Shown here one piece after another: positions 1-6,824 of a DNA stretch of 13,241 nucleotides (positions are counted from its first letter, which is position 1; each line of letters begins with the position of its first letter). A model generated the notes under the pieces. The model saw nothing but the letters and a program-made list of their open reading frames with translations. It was not told where the DNA came from and did no database searches. This DNA comes from SIG575 sp045534165 (lineage in GTDB: Bacteria > Bacillota > Clostridia > Oscillospirales > Acutalibacteraceae), in the NCBI GenBank assembly GCA_045534165.1, contig JAZSJD010000078.1, positions 1 through 13,241 on the forward strand. The letters are read 5' to 3'. A program made the position numbers and the translations under genes.

Positions 1-2
1 TG

Positions 3-125
3 CTACGCAGTTTCGTAGAAAAGCAAAATTACTTGAATTGAAGCCAAAAATGCAGCAAGGCTGACGCCTTGCGAGGCTTTTGGTAATAATACAAGGAATT
101 TTGTTCGAGAAACAAAAACTTCCTT
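3..125. other. Non-coding stretch of consecutive inverted repeats
   Basis: Three hairpins follow one another. CTACG at 3-7 pairs with CGTAG at 14-18. GCAAGGC at 55-61 pairs perfectly with GCCTTGC at 66-72 around a TGAC loop, with a possible outer stem CCAAAA (44-49) / TTTTGG (78-83). AAGGAATTTTGTT at 93-105 pairs with 111-125, apart from a two-base bulge. TGTTCG (102-107) can instead pair with CGAACA (138-143). No convincing gene was seen in 1-156. Possibilities are a dispersed intergenic repeat or a terminator region between the left-hand E2-like gene and an unseen neighbour. The structure is read from sequence; the function is unknown. Confidence 0.45.
46..72 (-). terminator. Possible terminator downstream of the 157-1086 gene
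   Basis: Read on the minus strand, the perfect 7-bp stem at 55-72 with its 4-nt loop is followed after TGCA by a short run of five T residues. It lies about 85 nt past the stop codon of the E2-like gene. The short T tract and the distance make this weak. It may instead be part of a larger repeat element. Confidence 0.3.
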
Positions 126-156
126 ATGGGAGCTCAGCGAACAGTGACCTTATTTT

Positions 157-1086
157 TTATAAATTTTCAAGAATATCAGGATTTGCAAAAATTTCGTCAA
201 GCTTTCTCATAAAGGGGGCAGCATCGCCGAAGTCAAGTGCTCTGTGGTCAAAGATTATAAGGAAAGGAATGTATGAACGAGGTTTGATTTCGCCGTTGAC
301 AACTCCGGGAGTTTCATAAACTGCACCTAAACCGATTGCACAAAGCTGAGGGGGAATAACCTCAATAATAGTCGGTCTGCAAGTTGAACCTCTGTAAATT
401 GAGCCAAGGTTTGAAATAGTAATTGTACCTTGTTCAATATCCTGTTTTACAATTCTGTCTTTTTCAGGAATTTTCTGGTATTCCTTTTTAGCTTTACCGC
501 TTAAGGTTTTAACTCTGTATTTTCCGAGTTTTGCACCTGCAAGTCTTCCGAAAACAGTGCCGATTTTAAGTTTTTTCAAGGCACTTATTGTGTTATCCAT
601 AGAAACGGAGAACATAGCTTCAGTAATATTTGTGTTTTCAAGTTTACGTCTTACATCGTCTATGTATTCCTGCATTTCGGTAATGTTTCGGCTTTCAAAG
701 TTGTGCAGGTTTATTGTCATCATACTGTCATCAGGCATAATCATAGGCATTGAAATGTTGATGTCTTTATAATATTCAATTTTACCTTTGAGGAAAAGAC
801 GATTGAACTGAATGTGACCATTAAGAGCAGGACAAGCTTTAAGTCCTTCAACGATAACACGGAGCATAAGAGTATTGATGCTTATGTTCTGGAATTTGCC
901 TTGATTTTTCATTTCTTTGAATCTTGCTATAAATTCAGTAACATCCGGTTCATAAACAACGCCGGCATGGGGGATTGTTTCCCATGATTCTGATGTCATA
1001 TTTGATACAATTTTTCTTTGTAAATCAAAGTGATTTGATTGAACTGCTTCAAAATATTTTTTTCCTTTGTATTCTTTCTGATTCAT
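157..1086 (-). CDS. Stand-alone E2/CAT-fold acyltransferase, copy 1
   Basis: This 309-residue protein resembles the catalytic core of 2-oxoacid dehydrogenase E2 subunits, which shares its fold with chloramphenicol acetyltransferase. E2-like landmarks are TIPHAG near residues 37-42, GTITISNLGS at 220-229 and the catalytic-type segment DHRALDFGD at 280-288, with candidate general base His281 and Asp285. There is no lipoyl domain, no E3-binding domain, and no E1 or E3 gene nearby, so a role in a pyruvate-dehydrogenase-type complex is unlikely. It probably transfers an acyl group from CoA to an unknown acceptor in the cytoplasm. No signal peptide is evident. The canonical HxxxDG motif reads HxxxDFG here. 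The ATG at 1086 is preceded by a moderate GGGTG ribosome site. The gene to its right is a close paralogue of almost equal length. Fold confidence is high; substrate is unknown. Confidence 0.85.
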   Translation of the reverse strand: MNQKEYKGKKYFEAVQSNHFDLQRKIVSNMTSESWETIPHAGVVYEPDVTEFIARFKEMKNQGKFQNISINTLMLRVIVEGLKACPALNGHIQFNRLFLKGKIEYYKDINISMPMIMPDDSMMTINLHNFESRNITEMQEYIDDVRRKLENTNITEAMFSVSMDNTISALKKLKIGTVFGRLAGAKLGKYRVKTLSGKAKKEYQKIPEKDRIVKQDIEQGTITISNLGSIYRGSTCRPTIIEVIPPQLCAIGLGAVYETPGVVNGEIKPRSYIPFLIIFDHRALDFGDAAPFMRKLDEIFANPDILENL

Positions 1087-1106
1087 AACATTATCACCCG
1101 AAAAAT

Positions 1107-1135
1107 ATTTTACAATAAACAGAAAAATAATTCAA
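1107..1135 (-). promoter_or_regulatory. Sigma-A-type promoter of E2-like copy 1
   Basis: On the minus strand, TTGAAT (1130-1135) is separated by 17 nt from TAAAAT (1107-1112). The predicted start of transcription near 1100 leaves a leader of only about 14 nt, with the GGGTG ribosome site almost at its 5' end. This suggests the two paralogues are transcribed separately, especially since a terminator lies just upstream. Confidence 0.55.
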
Positions 1136-1156
1136 TTAAAAATTATTATAATTCAG

Positions 1157-1199
1157 TAAAAAAGCAAAACCACCGACAACACTTATGTGTCGATGGTTT
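1157..1199 (-). terminator. Rho-independent terminator of E2-like copy 2
   Basis: The arms 1167-1178 and 1188-1199 form a 12-bp stem with one mismatch, or an alternative inner ACAC/GTGT pairing. On the minus strand the stem runs into TTTTGCTTTTTT. It starts 28 nt after the stop codon of the 1227-2159 gene, which is the expected place. Confidence 0.75.
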
Positions 1200-1226
1200 A
1201 TTGTATATCATATTTTGGTTTGTTTT

Positions 1227-2159
1227 TTATAAACATTCCAGTAAATCAGGTTTTGAAAAAACTTCCTCAAGTTTATTTAAAAATGGCACAACATCACCGA
1301 AATCAAGGGCTCTGTGGTCGAATTGAATGAGAAAAGGGATATATTTACGTACCTTTACTTCATTATCAACAACACCGGGAGCGTCATATGCCGGGCCGAT
1401 ACCTATAGCACTGATTTGCGGAGGAATAATTTCCATAATTGTTACTTTGCAAGAAGACGGACCTCTGTAAACTGAACCGATGTTGGAAACCATTATTGTT
1501 CCTTGTTCGATGTCTTGTCCGACAAGCTTGTTCTTTTTTGAGATTTTTTTATAGTCTTTTTTTGCTTTACCTTTTAAGGTTCGGATTCTGTTTTTGCCCA
1601 GTTTAGCTCCTGCAAGTCTGCCGAAAACAGTACCGATTTTAAACTTTTTCAAAGCTTCCATAGTGTCATTCCAGGAAGCTGAATACATAGCTTCTGTAAT
1701 ATTTGTATTCACAAGTCTGCGTCTTATATCGTCTATATATTCCTGCATATCTGACAATGTTCTGCTTTCAAAATTATGGAGATTAATTGTCATCATTTTT
1801 TTGTCAGGTAAAATCATAGGCATAGAGATGTGAATATCTTTATAGTGTTTGATTTTGCCTTTAAGGAACAATCTGTTAAACTGTATATGACCATTGAGAG
1901 CAGGGCAGGCTTTAAGACCCTCAACAATAACTCGTAACATAAGTGTGTTTATGCTGATGTTGGTAAATTTTCCGTTCTTTTTCATTTCATAGAATTTTGC
2001 TAAAAAATCAGTTATATCCGGTTCAAAAACCGCACCTGCGTGGGGGATTGTTTCCCAGGACTCGGCAGTCATGTTAGCAACCATTTTTCTTTGTAAATCA
2101 AAGTGATCTGAATGAACTGCTTCAAAATATTTTTTCCCTTTATACTCAATCTGTTTCAT
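1227..2159 (-). CDS. Stand-alone E2/CAT-fold acyltransferase, copy 2
   Basis: This 310-residue paralogue of the left-hand gene aligns along its whole length, with one inserted residue just after GSVYRG. It has the same landmarks: EYKGKKYFEA near the N-terminus, TIPHAG, an ISNLGS-like VSNIGS, and DHRALDFGD with candidate catalytic His282 and Asp286. Like its sister it lacks lipoyl and E3-binding domains and has no E1 or E3 neighbours, so it is best described as a soluble acyl-CoA-dependent acyltransferase of unknown acceptor. The ATG at 2159 is chosen because GGCGG sits 8-9 nt upstream and because its N-terminus aligns with copy 1. An in-frame ATG at 2222 would add 21 residues absent from the paralogue and would lie upstream of the promoter. 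The gene has its own promoter and terminator. Confidence 0.85.
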   Translation of the reverse strand: MKQIEYKGKKYFEAVHSDHFDLQRKMVANMTAESWETIPHAGAVFEPDITDFLAKFYEMKKNGKFTNISINTLMLRVIVEGLKACPALNGHIQFNRLFLKGKIKHYKDIHISMPMILPDKKMMTINLHNFESRTLSDMQEYIDDIRRRLVNTNITEAMYSASWNDTMEALKKFKIGTVFGRLAGAKLGKNRIRTLKGKAKKDYKKISKKNKLVGQDIEQGTIMVSNIGSVYRGPSSCKVTIMEIIPPQISAIGIGPAYDAPGVVDNEVKVRKYIPFLIQFDHRALDFGDVVPFLNKLEEVFSKPDLLECL

Positions 2160-2193
2160 ATCGTTTTTACCGCCTGAAATTAGTATCGAGTAT

Positions 2194-2222
2194 ATTCTAC
2201 AATGTTTTTTCTGAAAATGCAA
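2194..2222 (-). promoter_or_regulatory. Sigma-A-type promoter of E2-like copy 2
   Basis: On the minus strand, TTGCAT (2217-2222) and TAGAAT (2194-2199) are 17 nt apart. An overlapping alternative is TTTTCA with TATACT, also 17 nt apart. The first would start transcription near 2187 and give a leader of about 28 nt ahead of the ATG at 2159. It lies back to back with the promoter of the metallophosphoesterase gene. Confidence 0.55.
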
Positions 2223-2235
2223 TAAATTTTTTTAT

Positions 2236-2265
2236 TTGACAAAAAGCAAAATAAAATGATATTAT
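2236..2265 (+). promoter_or_regulatory. Extended -10 promoter of the metallophosphoesterase
   Basis: A consensus TTGACA at 2236-2241 is followed after 18 nt by TATTAT (2260-2265), preceded by TGA to give an extended -10 element. Transcription would start near 2272, which is where the GAGGTG ribosome site begins, so the leader would be only about 13 nt. Confidence 0.6.
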
Positions 2266-2284
2266 ATTCCTGAGGTGAAGTTTA

Positions 2285-3469
2285 ATGAAGAAGAAATTTA
2301 AAGTTCTGAAAATAATTGTTGCTGTAATTGCTTTCATATGTGTTGCAACTGTTATTGCAAATCTGGTCTGTATGAGATCAATTCTCAGCAAAATTGATAC
2401 ATTTGAAAACAGCGGTATTGAAAAACTTGAGTTTGAAAACTATGATAACGGATGCTATAACGTAACAACAGACGGAGATTTTAAAGTGTTACAGCTTACA
2501 GATGTGCACCTTGGCGGTGGTTGGATGTCTGTGGGAAAAGACACAAAAGCTCTTAACGCAGTTGCAGCTTTAGTTACATACGAAAAACCCGATCTGGTTA
2601 TTGTTACAGGTGATATAGCTTATCCCGTGCCTTATGCATCAGGTACATTGAACAATAAAACCGGTGCAAAAGAGTTGGCTGCACTCATGGAAAAATTAGG
2701 TGTTTACTGGACTGTGACTTTCGGTAATCACGATACAGAAATTTACAGCTATTTCAACCGTGAAAAAATAAGTGAGCTTTATTCTTCAGAAGAATATCCC
2801 CATTGCCTTTTCCAGCCGGGCCCTGAAGATGTGGATGGATATGGTAACCAGATTTTCAACATTAAAAATTCAAAAGGTGAAATAATCCGTTCTCTCGTTT
2901 TGTTTGATTCACATGCATATACAGATGGCGACTTTTTAGGAATCAGATGGCTTTATGATAACATTCATCAGAATCAGGTTGATTGGTATGAGGAAAAGCT
3001 TAACGAAATAAAAGAAATGAATGGTGGCAAAGTTGTTCCCACAAGTGCCTTCTTCCACATTCCTCTTGTTGAATATCGTGATGCATGGAATGAATATATA
3101 GCAAACGATATGAAAGATACGGAGAATGTAAAATATGTAAGCGGTGAAGTAGGGGAGAAAGACCCTTATGTTTATTGCGGAGCACATGAAGACAATCTTT
3201 TTGAATCAATGATTGAAAATAAAAGTACAGACAGCATTTTTTGTGGTCACGACCATTTGAACAATACAATCCTTAATTACAAAGGTATTGATTTGATTTA
3301 TGGTTACAGCATAGATTATCTTGCATATTCCAAGATTGACCAGCAAGGCGCACAGCGCGGTTGTGTGGTAATTGATATAAGTCAGGACGGCACACAAAAC
3401 GTTCATCACGAAAATTATTATCAGGATAAATACGTATCACATTTCCCCAAAGAAGAGGTAACAATGTAA
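2285..3469 (+). CDS. Membrane-anchored calcineurin-like metallophosphoesterase
   Basis: This 394-residue protein carries the full set of calcineurin-type two-metal phosphoesterase motifs: TDVH (Asp73, His75), TGDI (Asp110), GNHD (Asn148, His149), FHIP (His258) and GHDH (His322, His324). A single hydrophobic segment at about residues 9-30 follows a lysine-rich start. This fits an uncleaved membrane anchor or signal peptide that places the catalytic domain outside the cell membrane. Family members hydrolyse phosphomono- or phosphodiesters; the substrate cannot be read from the sequence. The closest general description is the Icc/purple-acid-phosphatase-like group, with a sizeable insertion between GNHD and the FHIP histidine. 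The ATG has GAGGTG 7 nt upstream. It is a single-gene unit with its own promoter and terminator, diverging from the E2-like genes and converging on the GH16 genes. Confidence 0.88.
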   Translation: MKKKFKVLKIIVAVIAFICVATVIANLVCMRSILSKIDTFENSGIEKLEFENYDNGCYNVTTDGDFKVLQLTDVHLGGGWMSVGKDTKALNAVAALVTYEKPDLVIVTGDIAYPVPYASGTLNNKTGAKELAALMEKLGVYWTVTFGNHDTEIYSYFNREKISELYSSEEYPHCLFQPGPEDVDGYGNQIFNIKNSKGEIIRSLVLFDSHAYTDGDFLGIRWLYDNIHQNQVDWYEEKLNEIKEMNGGKVVPTSAFFHIPLVEYRDAWNEYIANDMKDTENVKYVSGEVGEKDPYVYCGAHEDNLFESMIENKSTDSIFCGHDHLNNTILNYKGIDLIYGYSIDYLAYSKIDQQGAQRGCVVIDISQDGTQNVHHENYYQDKYVSHFPKEEVTM

Positions 3470-3474
3470 AAGAA

Positions 3475-3508
3475 AAGCTCAGTTCATTGAACTGAGCTTA
3501 ATTTTTTT
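3475..3508. terminator. Bidirectional Rho-independent terminator
   Basis: A perfect 10-bp stem (3475-3484 with 3490-3499) and a 5-nt loop are followed on the plus strand by seven T residues at 3502-3508. On the minus strand the stem is followed by TTTTCTTTT. It serves both the metallophosphoesterase gene, which ends at 3469, and the converging GH16 gene, whose stop codon at 3507-3509 overlaps the plus-strand T tract. Confidence 0.9.
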
Positions 3509-4421
3509 ATTTCTGATAAATTTTAACGTAATCAACGATATATTCTGTTTTGTAAGTTTCTTTATCAAATTTATCAAGCTTATCTGCACCGGGAATTTCA
3601 AGTGAAACAATCACTTCTTCGGGTACTTGTGAAACACCGTTGCCGAAAGATGTTCTTGTTGTTTCAACACCGTTGATATAGAAGATATATTCATCTTCTG
3701 TCCATTCAAGACCGTATGTGTTGAATTCTTCATAAATATTGTTGGCTTTGAAATCACCAAGCATGGCAGATTGGTAACCTTCCTGAACACCGTCAACGCC
3801 TGCACAATGAACTGTACTTGTTACTGCGTTGGGGAAGAGCTTATTTTTGTAACTCATAGCCTCAAAGATGTCGATTTCGCATCCGCCGACACCGCCTTTT
3901 GAATATTCCGCCTCGTAAGGATGGTCAGCCTGAATCCAGAAAGCACTCCAGAAACCATCGCCATCATTGCAGATGCAACGGATTTCAAAATAGCCACGAG
4001 TATATTTCTCTTTGAGAGAAACCATGCCTGCATACCAACCTTCACCATATTCACCGTTTTTAAGATATTCGCCTGTAATGGTCATTTTACCGTCTTTAAC
4101 AGTAACCTGACCGGGAGAGTTGAAGCCTGATCTTCTTGAACCGTTACCTCTGTAATTCCATAAATCTGTGTTGAGAGTATCGCCTTCAAAATCGTCATAC
4201 ATAACGAGTTCATATCCGTCAAGGTTCAGTTCCTGACCACGGGGAGTGGTGGGAAAACCGAAAAGGAGCATTCCGAAAAGTTCCACAACTGCCATTATTC
4301 CTGCGAAAAAGCCTTTCACTGAAAAACCTGACCACATTTCTTTTGTCTGTTCAAAAATTTCAACTACTGCCCAAGCTTCGCGATAAGCAAGACCTACTGT
4401 TTTATAAAGCCATTCAAACAT
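3507..4421 (-). CDS. Glycoside hydrolase family 16 protein, downstream copy
   Basis: This 304-residue protein is a GH16 beta-glucanase-type enzyme. The family signature ExDxxE appears as EIDIFE, giving nucleophile Glu182, Asp184 and acid/base Glu187. It is supported by the preceding WSAFWIQAD segment and the later YGLEWTEDEYIFYINGV segment. GH16 enzymes cleave beta-1,3 or beta-1,3-1,4 glucans and related polysaccharides by a retaining mechanism; exact specificity is not readable here. The first 60 residues are unusual: an aromatic and charged helix-like stretch, then a hydrophobic segment at about 36-57, then TPRGQELNLDGYEL. There is no typical basic signal peptide, so a membrane anchor is my inference. 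The gene starts 3 nt after the stop of its upstream paralogue, with GAAGG inside that gene's 3' end, which points to translational coupling. Confidence 0.9.
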   Translation of the reverse strand: MFEWLYKTVGLAYREAWAVVEIFEQTKEMWSGFSVKGFFAGIMAVVELFGMLLFGFPTTPRGQELNLDGYELVMYDDFEGDTLNTDLWNYRGNGSRRSGFNSPGQVTVKDGKMTITGEYLKNGEYGEGWYAGMVSLKEKYTRGYFEIRCICNDGDGFWSAFWIQADHPYEAEYSKGGVGGCEIDIFEAMSYKNKLFPNAVTSTVHCAGVDGVQEGYQSAMLGDFKANNIYEEFNTYGLEWTEDEYIFYINGVETTRTSFGNGVSQVPEEVIVSLEIPGADKLDKFDKETYKTEYIVDYVKIYQK

Positions 4422-4424
4422 GAA

Positions 4425-5342
4425 TTAACCTTCTTTCTGATAAACTTTTACATAGTCGATTATGTATTCTGTTTTATATGTTTCTTTGTCCATTGTTGCC
4501 TGAGTATCTGCACCGGGTACGCAAAGAGAAATAAGAAGAGTTTCATCAACCTGTGAAACTCCGTTGCCGAAAGTTGAACGTGTTGTTTCAACACCGTTTA
4601 CATAGAAAATATATTCGTCCTCAGTCCATTCAAGTCCGTAAGTGTTATATTCTTTTGTAATGTTGTTGCCTTTGAAGAAACCGAGTCTTGCAGACTGGAA
4701 ACCTTCCTGTACACCATCCACACCTGCACAGTGGATTGTCTGGATAACGCAAGGTCCGCCTGATTCACCGTATCTGCAACTTTCGAAAATATCGATTTCA
4801 GCACCGCCGACACCGCCTTTTGAATACTCAGCCTCATAGGGATGGTCAGCCTGAATCCAGAATGCACTCCACATACCGGGGTCATCATTACAGATGCAAC
4901 GGATTTCAAAATAACCGTTCTTGAATTTCTTATTGGCGCCAACTTCAGCACCGTACCAGCCTTCGCCGAATTTGCCGTCTTCTTTGTATTCACCTGTGAT
5001 AATCATATTTCCGTCTTTGAAAGAAACTTGTTCAGATGAATATATTCCGTCGCCCTTTTTGCCCTGTCCTCTGTGAAACCAGAGATCTGTGTTAAGGTCG
5101 TCACCCTCAAATTCATCATAAAGCACAAGCTCGTAGTCGTCAAGGTTTAATTCCTGACCGCGTGGAGTGACAGGTAAACCAAACAGAAGCATACCAAAAA
5201 GCTCCACTATTGCCATAAACCCTGCAAAAAAGCCTTTAAAGGAAAAACTTGTCCACATATTTTTAGTCTGTTCAAAAATCTGCACAATAGCCCAGGCTTC
5301 TCTGTAAACAAGCCCGAACGTTTCTGTAAGCCAGTCAAACAT
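4425..5342 (-). CDS. Glycoside hydrolase family 16 protein, upstream copy
   Basis: This 305-residue GH16 protein is the first gene of a tandem pair. The catalytic signature is again EIDIFE, with Glu182, Asp184 and Glu187 at the same positions as in its sister. Landmarks include WSAFWIQAD, IHCAGVDGVQEG and YGLEWTEDEYIFYVNGV. The N-terminal 60 residues closely match the other copy, including the hydrophobic FKGFFAGFMAIVELFG stretch at about 35-57. Differences concentrate around residues 90-145, just after the catalytic motif (190-200), and in the C-terminal 265-285 loop, regions that in GH16 folds often line the substrate cleft. The two may therefore act on related but different glucans; this is inference. 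The start has AAGGAGG 7 nt upstream and a strong promoter ahead of it. Confidence 0.9.
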   Translation of the reverse strand: MFDWLTETFGLVYREAWAIVQIFEQTKNMWTSFSFKGFFAGFMAIVELFGMLLFGLPVTPRGQELNLDDYELVLYDEFEGDDLNTDLWFHRGQGKKGDGIYSSEQVSFKDGNMIITGEYKEDGKFGEGWYGAEVGANKKFKNGYFEIRCICNDDPGMWSAFWIQADHPYEAEYSKGGVGGAEIDIFESCRYGESGGPCVIQTIHCAGVDGVQEGFQSARLGFFKGNNITKEYNTYGLEWTEDEYIFYVNGVETTRSTFGNGVSQVDETLLISLCVPGADTQATMDKETYKTEYIIDYVKVYQKEG

Positions 5343-5362
5343 AAAAAAACCTCCTTTGGTTC

Positions 5363-5391
5363 ATTGTATATTAACATTGTGTTGTTGTCAA
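5363..5391 (-). promoter_or_regulatory. Strong sigma-A promoter of the GH16 pair
   Basis: On the minus strand a consensus TTGACA (5386-5391) is separated by exactly 17 nt from TACAAT (5363-5368). It sits just upstream of the AAGGAGG ribosome site of the 5342 start. No clear operator-like inverted repeat was recognised around it. Confidence 0.75.
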
Positions 5392-5441
5392 ACATTAATA
5401 ATAAATTTTCCATTATTTATTGAAAAAATTTGCAAACACTC

Positions 5442-5470
5442 TTTACTTATATAACAAAATTTAGTACAAT
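5442..5470 (+). promoter_or_regulatory. Sigma-A-type promoter ahead of pyrH
   Basis: TTTACT (5442-5447) and TACAAT (5465-5470) are 17 nt apart. Transcription would start near 5477, giving a leader of about 33 nt. This is the likely main promoter of the pyrH-to-polC operon. It lies back to back with the GH16 promoter, the two -35 boxes being 50 nt apart. Confidence 0.6.
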
Positions 5471-5509
5471 ATACTCGTGTAACTTTGTTTATGAAGCGGA
5501 GGTCAAAAA

Positions 5510-6217
5510 ATGAAAACTGTTTATAAAAGAATATTGCTTAAAATAAGCGGTGAAGTTCTTGCAGGTGAAGCAGGTCACGGTATTAATTTTGATACAGTGC
5601 TTTCAATCTGTAAAGCAGTTAAAGAAGTTAATAAAGCCGGCGTACAGGTAGGTCTTGTTGTTGGTGGCGGTAACTTCTGGAGGGGAAGAACAAGCGGAAA
5701 AATGGATCGTTCACGTGCAGACCATATGGGTATGCTTGCAACAGTAATGAATGCAACAGCACTTGAAGATACATTTGAGCAGATTGGCGTGGATGCAGTT
5801 GCGATGTCTGCTCTTCCTATGGAACAGTTTGCTGAAACATTCACAAGCACAAAAGCAAAGAAATATCTTGAAAGCGGAAAAGTTGTTATCTTCGGTTGCG
5901 GAACAGGTAATCCTTTCTTCACAACAGATTCAGGTGCTGCATTGAAAGCGGCTGAAATTGAAGCAGATATTCTTTTCAAAGCAACCAATGTTGACGGTGT
6001 TTATGATAAAGACCCGAACAAATTTGAAGATGCTGTTAAGTTCGACACACTTACACAGGCTGAAATACTTGAAAAAGACCTTAAGGTTATGGACAGCACA
6101 GCAGCTGCTTTATGTAAAGATAATAATATTCCTATTCTGGTTTTCAACCTCAATGATCCCTACAACATCATCCGTGCTGTTGAAGGCAAAAACATCGGTA
6201 CTATTGTAAAACAATAA
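5510..6217 (+). CDS. pyrH: UMP kinase
   Basis: This 235-residue protein is the bacterial amino-acid-kinase-fold UMP kinase, which phosphorylates UMP to UDP with ATP in pyrimidine nucleotide synthesis. Visible motifs are KISGEVLAG (11-19), the glycine-rich GGGNFWRGR (52-60), DHMGMLATVMNA (71-82), GTGNPFFTTDSGAA (131-144) and ATNVDGVYDKDP (158-169). Length is typical. The ATG has GGAGGT 6 nt upstream. It heads the operon, 32 nt before frr. In Bacillus subtilis rpsB and tsf directly precede pyrH; here the upstream neighbour is a divergent GH16 gene and pyrH has its own promoter. Confidence 0.97.
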   Translation: MKTVYKRILLKISGEVLAGEAGHGINFDTVLSICKAVKEVNKAGVQVGLVVGGGNFWRGRTSGKMDRSRADHMGMLATVMNATALEDTFEQIGVDAVAMSALPMEQFAETFTSTKAKKYLESGKVVIFGCGTGNPFFTTDSGAALKAAEIEADILFKATNVDGVYDKDPNKFEDAVKFDTLTQAEILEKDLKVMDSTAAALCKDNNIPILVFNLNDPYNIIRAVEGKNIGTIVKQ

Positions 6218-6249
6218 TTATAAATATTTTAATTCAGGAGGAATTTTTT

Positions 6250-6804
6250 ATGCAGGAAATTTTTAACGTAACAAAAGAAAAAATGGAGAAAACACTTAAC
6301 TCTCTCCATTCAGAATATGCTTCAATCAGAGCAGGCAGAGCAAGTGCTGCTGTTCTTGACAGAATCAGTGTTGATTACTATGGCTCACCAACACCTATCA
6401 ACCAGCTTGCAACAGTTTCAGTTGCAGAAGCAAGAATTCTCAACATTCAGCCTTGGGACAAATCAGTTCTCACAGCTATTGAAAAAGCAATCCAGACTTC
6501 TGATATCGGCATCAACCCCACAAACGATGGCAGCATTATCCGTCTTGTTTTTCCGCCTTTGACAGAGGATCGCAGAAAAGAAATTGTTAAAGATATTAAG
6601 AAAAAAGCAGAAGATGCAAAAGTTGCAGTTCGTTCAATCAGAAGAGATAATATCGATAAACTCAAGAAAAAACAGAAGAACTCTGAAATCACAGAAGATG
6701 ACCTTTCATCAGGTGAAGAAAAAATCCAGAAGATCACAGATGAATACATCAAAAAAATCGATGATATGTCTAAAGATAAAGAAAAGGAAGTAATGGAAAT
6801 CTGA
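6250..6804 (+). CDS. frr: Ribosome recycling factor
   Basis: This 184-residue protein is ribosome recycling factor, which with EF-G splits the post-termination ribosome. The tRNA-shaped fold is recognised from the conserved IRAGRAS segment at 27-33, VDYYGSPTPINQLA at 41-54, NPTNDGSIIRL near 89-99 and FPPLTEDRRKE near 101-111. The C-terminal half, with VRSIRRDN at 127-134, returns to the long, highly charged helical domain I. Length matches the family. A full AGGAGG lies 8 nt before the ATG, one of the best ribosome sites in the window. The position between pyrH and uppS is the classic order in Firmicutes. Confidence 0.97.
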   Translation: MQEIFNVTKEKMEKTLNSLHSEYASIRAGRASAAVLDRISVDYYGSPTPINQLATVSVAEARILNIQPWDKSVLTAIEKAIQTSDIGINPTNDGSIIRLVFPPLTEDRRKEIVKDIKKKAEDAKVAVRSIRRDNIDKLKKKQKNSEITEDDLSSGEEKIQKITDEYIKKIDDMSKDKEKEVMEI

Positions 6805-6814
6805 GTTTCCGTTA
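6791..6814 (+). other. Hairpin enclosing the frr stop codon
   Basis: Bases 6791-6800 and 6805-6814 can form a 10-bp stem that includes two G-U pairs, closed by a CTGA loop that holds the frr stop codon TGA. The downstream T run is only four long, so it is not a convincing terminator. It sits immediately before uppS, which lacks a clear ribosome site, so a role in coupling or expression tuning is possible but unproven. Confidence 0.35.
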
Positions 6815-6824
6815 ATGTGATTTT

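Noticed and set aside
157..2159. Pyruvate or branched-chain dehydrogenase complex locus.
   Set aside because: There is no lipoyl domain, no E1 alpha/beta and no dihydrolipoamide dehydrogenase in the neighbourhood. Only the acyltransferase core is present.
2160..2222. N-terminal extension of E2-like copy 2 from the ATG at 2222.
   Set aside because: The extra 21 residues are absent from the paralogue, the predicted promoter lies inside them, and a good ribosome site precedes the ATG at 2159.
2285..5342. A linked new system formed by the metallophosphoesterase and the two GH16 genes.
   Set aside because: They are convergent, separated by a strong bidirectional terminator, and have separate promoters. 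Nothing in the sequence links their functions.
5491..5526. Short upstream reading frame of 11 codons overlapping the pyrH start, which could be a leader peptide.
   Set aside because: It has no ribosome site, it contains the pyrH ribosome site itself, and its peptide shows no attenuation-type codon run. Chance is the simpler explanation.
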